Under the pieces are notes generated by a model. It ran no database searches and was not told where the DNA came from. It was given only the letters and a program-made list of their open reading frames with translations. Source: Flavobacterium magnum (lineage in GTDB: Bacteria > Bacteroidota > Bacteroidia > Flavobacteriales > Flavobacteriaceae). Taken from it: a stretch of DNA of 64,000 nucleotides. A program made the translations under genes and the position numbers. The stretch is taken from NCBI RefSeq assembly GCF_003055625.1, contig NZ_CP028811.1:2418001-2482000 (forward strand). The letters run 5' to 3'. Positions 34,191-40,647 of this stretch are shown in pieces (position 1 is the stretch's first letter; each line of letters opens with the position of its first letter).

Positions 34191-35285
34191 TTAGTGGATA
34201 TTTACGAAAGTATACAAGGCGAATAGTGACAATATCGCTATTATAATCAGGGAGTTAATAAAAAAAAGCACCAGTGTCTTGAAAAAAGACAACGTCCGGG
34301 TTTCGCCGTAAAAACGGTGGTGTGCCGGAAAGATATAATAAATCATCCAGCAAACCAGGATAAAAAATACAAATCGGGATACGATCTCAGCAATATCGGA
34401 ATGCAGTAAACCCAATAGTCCGTCAATGCAGATCGCAATCAGGGAGACCAACAGCAGGAACGAAAAGTAATGCAGCGTGAAAATGCCGTGGTCAAAGTAA
34501 TACCATCGCTTCTTGCTATGGAAAAGCCACAGGAAAAACGCAAAAATCGGCATGTAAATGAACAGTACTTTCGGAAAGTTATGCAGGAATGACTCTTTAA
34601 ATTTGGTTGCAATTTCTTCTCCCGACAGCCGGCGTTCCCTGAGCATGGTGATTTTGCTGTACAGCCAGTATTTCGGTTGACTGTATCGTTTGGCCGTCGG
34701 CAATGATTTTTGCACGGAATCCATTTCGCGCATCGATTTATACCCCATGTTTTCGCCCAGCCCGAAAGATGAAAAATTATCCTCAAGGCTTTGCTTCATC
34801 AGGTCGGCTTCGTCTTTGTTATACCAGCCGGCGACCCTGAGGGAGTCTATCCTTTTTTGCTTGGCAAGGATCAGGTCGATTTCACGGATTTCCTCCAGTT
34901 CATTCTTAGTCAGTTTTGTGCCGGGTTTCGGTTTCATCTGTGCCAACGGAAGGTCGTGGAACTCTTCGCCGGACGCCATCATGGTGATGACAAGGAAAGT
35001 AATAAAACTGATGAAAATATACAGCCTTACCGGTGCAAGGTAGGAGAGGCGCCTACCTGAAAGGTATTCTTTTGTAAGCGACGCCGGCTTGAAGAGCAGG
35101 TTTCGTATGGTTTTCCAGAACGCATTTTCATAGTGCGTCAGGTCCTCAAAGAAGTGAAAGAAAAGATGGTGGAACGTCTTTCGTGAATCGGTGTTTTCCT
35201 GGCCGCAATTCGGGCAATACCGCTGGTCAACGACGTAGTTGCAATTCAGGCAGGTTTTGTCTTTTCTGATTTGGCTTTTGGACAT
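34191..35285 (-). CDS. DUF3667 domain membrane protein, long form
   Basis: 364 residues. The N-terminal zinc ribbon CLNCNYVVDQRYCPNCGQ is followed by the DUF3667 core (FHHLFFHFFEDLTHYENAFW and LFKPASLTKEYLSGRRLSYL) and a first membrane helix. A soluble, charged insert of ~120 residues follows, then three to four more helices. It is a paralog of the protein at 22989-23759, which lacks the insert. Function is unknown. It precedes the M28 peptidase gene in the same orientation. Confidence 0.85.
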   Translation of the reverse strand: MSKSQIRKDKTCLNCNYVVDQRYCPNCGQENTDSRKTFHHLFFHFFEDLTHYENAFWKTIRNLLFKPASLTKEYLSGRRLSYLAPVRLYIFISFITFLVITMMASGEEFHDLPLAQMKPKPGTKLTKNELEEIREIDLILAKQKRIDSLRVAGWYNKDEADLMKQSLEDNFSSFGLGENMGYKSMREMDSVQKSLPTAKRYSQPKYWLYSKITMLRERRLSGEEIATKFKESFLHNFPKVLFIYMPIFAFFLWLFHSKKRWYYFDHGIFTLHYFSFLLLVSLIAICIDGLLGLLHSDIAEIVSRFVFFILVCWMIYYIFPAHHRFYGETRTLSFFKTLVLFFINSLIIIAILSLFALYTFVNIH

Positions 35286-35288
35286 AAA

Positions 35289-35354
35289 AAACGGTATAAA
35301 ACTGTTTGGTTCAGAAGCTAAAACTACTAAAAAAAATCAGATTGTATACCGTTT
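35289..35354. repeat. Perfect 10-base inverted repeat upstream of the DUF3667 gene
   Basis: AAACGGTATA (35289-35298) and TATACCGTTT (35345-35354) are exact reverse complements separated by 46 bases. They lie between the dienelactone hydrolase gene and the DUF3667 start. This could be an operator pair or a stem, and I cannot tell which. Confidence 0.45.
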
Positions 35355-35369
35355 CCTACAGCACTTTGA

Positions 35370-36134
35370 TTATTTGAGCAACTCTTTGAGGAAATCCAGC
35401 AGACTTTCCCATGAACGTTTGTCCGCTTTCTCATTGTACGCTGCGCCTTTCGAGTTGTCGTTTCCGGCATATGGATCTGTAAATGCGTGCACAGCGTTGG
35501 CATAATATACCATTTGCCAATCGGCCTTCGCTTCACGCATTTCGTTTTGGAAGGCCGCCACTTCGTCTGCAGGCACATTCGGATCGTCGGCGCCATGCAG
35601 GACGAGCACCTTGGCCGAAAGTGGATTGTTTGGCCTCGTGGCCTCTTTTTTCAATCCGCCGTGGAATGACACCACACCCTTCACGGGCATTCCCGCACGG
35701 GCAGCCTCAAGCGCGCCTGTCCCGCCAAAACAGTAACCCATCACAACAATATTATTGGCATCGGCTCCCGCTTTGACGAGTTGGGCCAACGCCAGGCTGA
35801 TGCGTTTCTGGTACGCTTTGTAATTTTGCTTGTAATACCCGGCCTGTTTCCCGGCTTCCGCAGCATCCTTCGGATAATTGCCCTCACCATAAATATCTGC
35901 GATAAAGGCATAATAACCCAAATCGGCCAACTTCTGGGCGCTTTCTTTCGCGTGCGCGTCGATCCCCTTCCAGGCCGGAAGGATGAGAACGCCCTTTTTG
36001 TCGCCCTGGTTTCGGGCAGGAGCTATCGAAAAGCCGTTTAACTTCTGGCTGTCGTCATTGTAGACTACGGGTTTCAACTGCGCGAAGGTGCCGCAGGTCA
36101 CCATTGCGATGCATATTGTAAGTAAAGTTTTCAT
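35370..36134 (-). CDS. Secreted dienelactone hydrolase family protein
   Basis: 254 residues from MKTLLTICIA at 36134; the longer frame to 36248 has no signal-like start and overlaps the divergent gene. A signal peptide ends TFAQ. Dienelactone hydrolase fold motifs: GVLILPAWKGIDAHAKE, the nucleophile VMGYCFGGTGALE with Cys in place of the usual Ser, an Asp in VLHGADDPNVPA and His in YANAVHAFTDPYAG. Cys as nucleophile is the classical DLH triad. The natural substrate of the exported Bacteroidota form is not known. Confidence 0.88.
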   Translation of the reverse strand: MKTLLTICIAMVTCGTFAQLKPVVYNDDSQKLNGFSIAPARNQGDKKGVLILPAWKGIDAHAKESAQKLADLGYYAFIADIYGEGNYPKDAAEAGKQAGYYKQNYKAYQKRISLALAQLVKAGADANNIVVMGYCFGGTGALEAARAGMPVKGVVSFHGGLKKEATRPNNPLSAKVLVLHGADDPNVPADEVAAFQNEMREAKADWQMVYYANAVHAFTDPYAGNDNSKGAAYNEKADKRSWESLLDFLKELLK

Positions 36135-36220
36135 AGGTTTTTTTTTAGTGTTAGACTCACAAATATCGGGAATCTGATTTTTGTAAAGTTTGCGGTGGAA
36201 GAAAATTAACTTCATTTTGA

Positions 36221-36228
36221 TAACTTTG
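36221..36228 (+). promoter_or_regulatory. -7 box (TAACTTTG) for the DUF1801 gene
   Basis: TAnnTTTG element ending 14 bases before the ATG at 36243. Confidence 0.45.
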
Positions 36229-36242
36229 GCTGAAAAAAGCGT

Positions 36243-36698
36243 ATGCAATTAAAAGCCACTACTGTACCACAGTACCTCGACGAACTACCCGAAGGGCGTA
36301 AAGAAGCCGTTGAAAAACTGAGGGCGACTATTTTAGCGAATTTGCCTGAAGGTTTTTCTGAAGGCATGGGTTATGGCATGATCAGTTATTTTGTGCCGCA
36401 CAGCATCTATCCGAGTGGGTACCATTGCAACCCAAAGCTGCCACTGCCGTTTATGAGTATCGCTTCGCAAAAGAATTTTATCGCGCTGCACCACATCGGG
36501 ATTTATGGCAGCGGGGAATTGCTGGATTGGTTCGTTGGCGAATACCCCAAGCATTCTGCATTGAAGCTGGACATGGGAAAAGGGTGCATCCGGTTTAAGA
36601 AACCTGAGTCAATCCCTTTTGAACTGATCGCCGAGTTGAGCCGGAAAATTTCTGTCCGGGATTGGATAGCGATGTATGAGCAAAACTTAAAAAGGTAG
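36243..36698 (+). CDS. DUF1801 domain protein
   Basis: 151 residues of the DUF1801/YdhG-like fold: an N-terminal helix pair (VPQYLDELPEGRKEAVEKLR), the loop EGFSEGMGYGMISYFVPHS and a strand region LPLPFMSIASQKNFIALHHI, ending with a helix rich in charged residues (GKGCIRFKKPESIPFELI). Members include frataxin-like iron chaperones in Bacillus, but the role here is unproven. It is soluble and cytoplasmic. Its stop abuts the stop of a 45-residue membrane protein gene on the other strand. Confidence 0.88.
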   Translation: MQLKATTVPQYLDELPEGRKEAVEKLRATILANLPEGFSEGMGYGMISYFVPHSIYPSGYHCNPKLPLPFMSIASQKNFIALHHIGIYGSGELLDWFVGEYPKHSALKLDMGKGCIRFKKPESIPFELIAELSRKISVRDWIAMYEQNLKR

Positions 36699-36836
36699 TC
36701 AGCGGAAAGTAGCGTAAACCGCAATCACGACAATAATCCCCGTAATGATAAGTAAAAACCTCACCAGTCCCAGTTGCGGATCATGGGTTCGGCTTTTGGT
36801 GAATACAGGTTTTCGGGATAATTGCTGGATTTTCAT
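36699..36836 (-). CDS. Small single-helix membrane protein (45 residues)
   Basis: An ATG at 36836 opens a 45-codon frame ending TGA at 36699, exactly abutting the DUF1801 stop. The product starts MKIQQLSRKPVFTKSRTHD and carries one membrane helix (LVRFLLIITGIIVVIAVYA) with a basic N-terminus, so the N-terminus should face the cytoplasm. No family is recognised. The regular basic-hydrophobic layout and clean boundaries argue for a real gene, but there is no homology evidence. Confidence 0.55.
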   Translation of the reverse strand: MKIQQLSRKPVFTKSRTHDPQLGLVRFLLIITGIIVVIAVYATFR

Positions 36837-36969
36837 AGTATGGTTTTACGAGGTAAAATTATCATTAGTATCTTCATTGCACAATACCTGAAAACCCTGA
36901 AATTTCGCTTAATCGCTTGCCTATTTTTGCAGAGCCAGCCGAGGGTTTTTGCAATAAAAACAGTGTTAT

Positions 36970-37032
36970 ATTAAGGGTTTTTACCTAATGATGAAGTATA
37001 AATACCTATTATGATCAGTAAAAACCCCTAAT
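36970..37032. promoter_or_regulatory. Inverted operator-like pair upstream of the 103-residue protein gene
   Basis: ATTAAGGGTTTTTAC (36970-36984) and GTAAAAACCCCTAAT (37018-37032) match in 14 of 15 positions as reverse complements, with 48 bases between centres. The right arm ends 21 bases before a TATTTTTG -7 box. The same motif occurs twice at 39556-39620. A weaker half site (AGGGTTTTTGC) is at about 36952-36962. Confidence 0.6.
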
Positions 37033-37052
37033 CCGATTGTTTTTTTTTAATT

Positions 37053-37060
37053 TATTTTTG
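37053..37060 (+). promoter_or_regulatory. -7 box (TATTTTTG) of the signalling cluster
   Basis: TAnnTTTG element 26 bases before the ATG at 37086, with no TTTG -33 element at normal spacing. A weak promoter that depends on an activator would fit the operator-like pair just upstream. Confidence 0.5.
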
Positions 37061-37085
37061 CTTCCAAACAATTAAACCTCAAATT

Positions 37086-37397
37086 ATGGAACAAAATCAA
37101 ACCGCAGGACAACAGATTACGTTGGAAACTGCTTTAGCGCTTACGGGAAACTTTCGGGCAAAATATCCCGAAGCCGTACAGGGATACCTCATTTCTGCAG
37201 AGAACATCAAGATGATACTGGCGCAGGAGGGATGCACGGGCATTCGGATTTACAACGGGTACGACGAGGAGACCGGCCAGATCACGCCGGTAATCGTCGG
37301 GACAAACTCGGGTAACGATATGTGTTCCGGCGTAATCCTGGATAAAGCGCTGCCATGCCCCAATTATTGCGATTCATCCAGCGCACTTTGCAGATAA
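37086..37397 (+). CDS. 103-residue protein with Cys-rich C-terminal tail, first gene of signalling cluster
   Basis: A soluble N-terminal part of ~80 residues (LETALALTGNFRAKYPEAVQ, YLISAENIKMILAQEGCTGI) is followed by a compact Cys-rich tail, C-x9-C-P-x2-Y/N-C-x6-C in form (DMCSG ... LPCPNYCDSSSALC). There is no signal peptide or membrane helix. I do not recognise the family. The tail could bind a metal or form disulfides. The gene stands directly upstream of a membrane protein, histidine kinase and response regulator, and directly downstream of the operator-like repeats, so it is probably a target and perhaps an input or output of that system. Confidence 0.72.
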   Translation: MEQNQTAGQQITLETALALTGNFRAKYPEAVQGYLISAENIKMILAQEGCTGIRIYNGYDEETGQITPVIVGTNSGNDMCSGVILDKALPCPNYCDSSSALCR

Positions 37398-37407
37398 TCT
37401 TTTTCAA

Positions 37408-38058
37408 ATGACGTTGTTTCAAATCATCGTGTTCGGTATTTATTTTGTTTCAGCATTTGTCCTGTACGGATATTATCTGAGACGGAAGAAAGTCGTGGGG
37501 TTTGGTCCAACTTTCATCTTTCCGTTTATACTGATTATATTATTGTCCGACATTTACGAAATTTTTGCAGCGATATACCGTATCCCCTCGGCGGTGCACT
37601 ACAAAGTGTATACATTTACGGAATTTTACGTGCTGCTATGGTATTTCTACCAATTAAACCAGCGGAGACTGAAATGGCTCTACGTCACCGCTGCTGCCCT
37701 TTTTGTTTTGCTTTTCACGTACTTCTGTATCGGTTTTGAATGGAATTTCACTGAAAGCATGCGTACCGACGCCTACCTGTCAGCTTTTGCGACGGTCGCG
37801 GTATATGTTTTTGCAATACAATGGTTTACGGGAATTTTCAAAGATATTCCCGAAACGTCACTTCTGAAAATCCCTGATTTTTATTTTGTTTCAGGCATAA
37901 TTATCTACCTGTTCGGTCCCATATTCTTATTTTTGCTGAGCAGCCAGTTAATCGACGCTGATCATGAAGGGTTTAGGGACACCTGGCTGATCAATATCGC
38001 CTTCAATATCATTCTACGGCTTTTTCTAATGGCAGGAATATGGAAACTCAGGAAGTAA
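37408..38058 (+). CDS. Seven-helix membrane protein, putative sensor partner of the kinase
   Basis: 216 residues with about seven membrane helices (first: LFQIIVFGIYFVSAFVLYGY; last: LINIAFNIILRLFLMAGIW) and very short loops. The helices contain many aromatic residues and internal acidic or polar residues (SDIYEIFAAIYR), as in small-molecule-sensing membrane proteins. It starts 10 bases after the 103-residue gene, and its end overlaps the kinase gene by 19 bases, so it is translated together with the kinase. A role as the sensory membrane part for the kinase is inference from this arrangement. No named family is recognised. Confidence 0.75.
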   Translation: MTLFQIIVFGIYFVSAFVLYGYYLRRKKVVGFGPTFIFPFILIILLSDIYEIFAAIYRIPSAVHYKVYTFTEFYVLLWYFYQLNQRRLKWLYVTAAALFVLLFTYFCIGFEWNFTESMRTDAYLSAFATVAVYVFAIQWFTGIFKDIPETSLLKIPDFYFVSGIIIYLFGPIFLFLLSSQLIDADHEGFRDTWLINIAFNIILRLFLMAGIWKLRK

Positions 38059-38804
38059 ATACCATTTTGTGGATAGGTACATCCGTCTCGCTTTTTTTTG
38101 GCGGAGGCCTGATATTTCTCGTACTATTTTATCAAAATCATTTAGCTAAGATAAGAAGGGAAGAAGCCGAAATGCTGCTCAAGACCTCGCTTCAAAGTGA
38201 GAAGAATGAGCGCAAGCGCATTGCGGCAGACATTCATGATGGTTTGTCAGGGGATTTGAATGCGGCGCGGAATTTTGTTGCCATTCTCCAATCACAGGAA
38301 GCGGACGACGATAAGGTAGCTATCCTTAAAGGCATCCACACCGGAATTGAAGCGGCATTGCAGAACACACGCTCAATTTCATACAAATTGATGCCACCGC
38401 TACTGGAATCTTCCGGCCTGATCGCCACGTTAAAAGACTATTTCGACCGCCTTAACACGGCTTATCCTGCCATCAATTTCCGCGTCTATGCGCCTAACGA
38501 TACTCACCTCGAGACCGGGCCGGCGTACGAAGTCCTCCGGATTATCCAGGAGTTTTCTACCAACATGATCAAATACGGCAACATCTCCCAATGTGCGGTA
38601 ACCTGTTCAGGATCGCAAAGCACCACGACCATTGAAATTGTTGACGATGGTACGCCGTATCATTTTGAGAGTCTGTACAAAGCCTCTAACGGCGCGGGTT
38701 TGGGTAATATCCGTTCGCGGCTGAAGATACTTGATGCCGCGTTTCAACAAAAGGAAACCGCTGTTGGCAACCATTTTTTAATCGTCATAAAAACGCCGGT
38801 ATGA
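38040..38804 (+). CDS. Sensor histidine kinase (HisKA_3/DesK-like)
   Basis: 254 residues. One N-terminal membrane helix (residues ~9-31) leads through a short linker to the dimerisation helix with the phospho-acceptor in ERKRIAADIHDGLSGDL (His66). The HATPase domain has the N box QEFSTNMIKYG, the DDGTPY motif and GAGLGNIRSRL. No extracytoplasmic sensor domain is present, so it needs a partner to detect a signal; the overlapping upstream seven-helix gene is the natural candidate. Its stop overlaps the response regulator start by 4 bases (ATGA). Confidence 0.92.
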   Translation: METQEVNTILWIGTSVSLFFGGGLIFLVLFYQNHLAKIRREEAEMLLKTSLQSEKNERKRIAADIHDGLSGDLNAARNFVAILQSQEADDDKVAILKGIHTGIEAALQNTRSISYKLMPPLLESSGLIATLKDYFDRLNTAYPAINFRVYAPNDTHLETGPAYEVLRIIQEFSTNMIKYGNISQCAVTCSGSQSTTTIEIVDDGTPYHFESLYKASNGAGLGNIRSRLKILDAAFQQKETAVGNHFLIVIKTPV

Positions 38805-39505
38805 TAAAAGTCGCCATAGTAGATGACCACCAGCTATTCAGGAAAAGCCTTGTCCTGCTTGTCAATTCGTTTAAAGGTGTAAAGGTGATTTCTGATTCTG
38901 AGAATGGAAAAGTATTTTTGGAAACGTTAGATCAAACCGAAGTGAAACCGGATATTGTGCTGCTCGACATCGAGATGCCGGAAATGGACGGCTACGAAAC
39001 CTGCATCAGCCTGCGCAGGAACTTTCCCGAAATCAAGGTGCTGATCGTCTCACAACTTACTACCAAAGAAAGCATCCATAAAATCATGGAGTTGGGAGCA
39101 CATGGTTACTTCACAAAAAATTCAGATCCCAATCAGCTGCAACACGCAATCAACAGCCTGCAGAAAACCGGATATTATTTTGGAATGGAGCTGGGAAGTG
39201 TAATCAGGGAGGCGTTGCTGTGGCAGAACCGATCGACTATCGATGTGCCCAATGCGGTCGAAGAGCAGGCGGGGCTGCAGATTGAAAAGATTGACAAAAA
39301 TACCCTGAGCGGGCGGGAAGTCGAAATCATTAAACTGGCCTGCCGGGAATTGAACAGCGCGGAAATAGGGAAGCAGCTTTGCATCTCATCGAAAACCGTG
39401 GAAGGGCATAAGAAGCGCATCCTCGACAAAACCAATGCCAGGAACTTCATAGGAGCCATTGTCTATGCGTTCCGGAATCACTACCTGTCAGTAGACGAAT
39501 TATAA
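38801..39505 (+). CDS. LuxR/NarL family response regulator
   Basis: 234 residues. The receiver domain has acidic pair DD at 8-9, phospho-acceptor Asp56 in VLLDIEMPEMDGYE, Thr/Ser and Lys in the later conserved positions (HGYFTKNSDP). The C-terminal LuxR-type helix-turn-helix has LSGREVEIIKLACRELNSAE and IGKQLCISSKTVEGHKKRIL. It should bind a dyad DNA motif as a dimer on phosphorylation by the adjacent kinase. The repeated CCCTTAAT-type elements in the gaps before and after this gene cluster are candidate sites. Confidence 0.94.
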   Translation: MIKVAIVDDHQLFRKSLVLLVNSFKGVKVISDSENGKVFLETLDQTEVKPDIVLLDIEMPEMDGYETCISLRRNFPEIKVLIVSQLTTKESIHKIMELGAHGYFTKNSDPNQLQHAINSLQKTGYYFGMELGSVIREALLWQNRSTIDVPNAVEEQAGLQIEKIDKNTLSGREVEIIKLACRELNSAEIGKQLCISSKTVEGHKKRILDKTNARNFIGAIVYAFRNHYLSVDEL

Positions 39506-39555
39506 CCAAAGTCAGGAAAAACCGGTTTAACCGCCTCCTGTTTTTTGACATACCG

Positions 39556-39620
39556 CATTAAGGGTTTTCCCTCAAAAAAAAGCTAAAACCAGCAGTAAAA
39601 TATAGGTTTTTCCCTTAATG
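39556..39620. promoter_or_regulatory. Second operator-like pair, upstream of the DUF3892 gene
   Basis: CATTAAGGGTTTTCCCT (39556-39572) and AGGTTTTTCCCTTAATG (39604-39620) are inverted copies of the motif found at 36970-37032, with CATTAAGGG and CCCTTAATG as exact complements. Centres are 48 bases apart, the same spacing as in the first pair. The left copy contains the dyad AGGG-TTTT-CCCT. Confidence 0.6.
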
Positions 39621-39714
39621 TCGACTGGCATATTTTAAATATTTTTACCAGGCATCGAGGCGCATTAAAGTCTTGAAATGATTAACATTGTTAACCCCTG
39701 ATAAATTAAACGAT

Positions 39715-40020
39715 ATGCATACGAACCATCAAATCCGTTTTGTAAAGAAATCCGCAAGCCAAAATATTGCTGAGCGAATCGCCAGTATTGGCGGCGTAAA
39801 TCCGGATGGGACGACCTGGGAAATTTCTCAAGCACAGGCTGTCATCGGCATCGAATCGGGTAGGTGGATGTTTTACATCCATTGTAACGAGGAGTTTTCT
39901 AAAGTGATCGTGGCCGTAAGTACCGATGCTGAAAAGTACCTCAAGACGGAAATGGACCTGTTCGATATGTCCTTACTGCTGCTGCTTCCGGATTATCCAA
40001 TGGGACTGCAGTTAGGATAA
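39715..40020 (+). CDS. DUF3892 domain protein
   Basis: 101 residues from MHTNHQIRF (ATG 39715); an upstream in-frame start at 39688 is less likely. The DUF3892 pattern is visible: IRFVKKSASQNIAERIASI, GGVNPDGTTWEISQAQA and VIGIESGRWMFYIH, a small beta-rich fold normally of 80-100 residues. The C-terminus LLLLLPDYPMGLQL is hydrophobic. Its biochemical role is unknown. It sits directly behind the second operator-like pair, so it is probably a target of the neighbouring response regulator. Confidence 0.8.
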   Translation: MHTNHQIRFVKKSASQNIAERIASIGGVNPDGTTWEISQAQAVIGIESGRWMFYIHCNEEFSKVIVAVSTDAEKYLKTEMDLFDMSLLLLLPDYPMGLQLG

Positions 40021-40064
40021 TGCAATAATTTTTGCGTAATTTCGTTTGTCCACAAAACTCAAAA

Positions 40065-40607
40065 ATGAAATTTCGATTATTGCTTTTTGCATTGCTGTTT
40101 GTCGCAAGGTCAGCTGCCCAGGATTACAAGCTGATTGAAGAAATGAAGCATGTACCCAACAAGGCTCGGGCTACAGAAATCGCAGAGCAGCTCGTTGCGA
40201 CGGCTAATGGTAAATTTCGGCTCTACACCACTAAAGAATCGTATAATGCGGGAATCCTGCGTTTCCGCTTTGTGCAGAGTGAACTTTCAGACAACGACCT
40301 TAAGAACGGGAATTTTACCGAAGCGCAGCGTCAGGCATTTATTACCATTGATTTTTCATTCTATAACGCCGGTGAGGATGTCAATGCGCCACGACCGGAA
40401 TCGGTTACTTACAAACTTAACGAAATCACTGCCGCCTATGATGACCTGTTTCCGATATGGAAAACTTTTTTTAAGCCGCACGCTGAATACGAATTGGCCA
40501 AAACCGATGCCAGGAGCCAGTATCTTAAGGATGCGGAGAAAAGAATCGATATTTATATTTTCCATGCCGAATCCGGATGGGCCTTGCGCAATCTCTCAAC
40601 ACTCTGA
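40065..40607 (+). CDS. Secreted hypothetical protein, 180 residues
   Basis: Start at ATG 40065 (MKFRLLLFALLF); the longer frame starts at a non-ATG codon and lacks a signal sequence. The signal peptide ends ARSAAQ. The mature part is charged and mixed helix/strand (YNAGILRFRFVQSELSDNDL, FSFYNAGEDVNAP). No catalytic motif or named family is recognised. It is likely periplasmic. It lies between the DUF3892 gene and the chorismate-binding enzyme, with only 40 bases to the latter. Confidence 0.72.
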   Translation: MKFRLLLFALLFVARSAAQDYKLIEEMKHVPNKARATEIAEQLVATANGKFRLYTTKESYNAGILRFRFVQSELSDNDLKNGNFTEAQRQAFITIDFSFYNAGEDVNAPRPESVTYKLNEITAAYDDLFPIWKTFFKPHAEYELAKTDARSQYLKDAEKRIDIYIFHAESGWALRNLSTL

Positions 40608-40647
40608 TTCCGATTTTTCTCAGTAAATTAGCGCCAAATTTTTGCGC

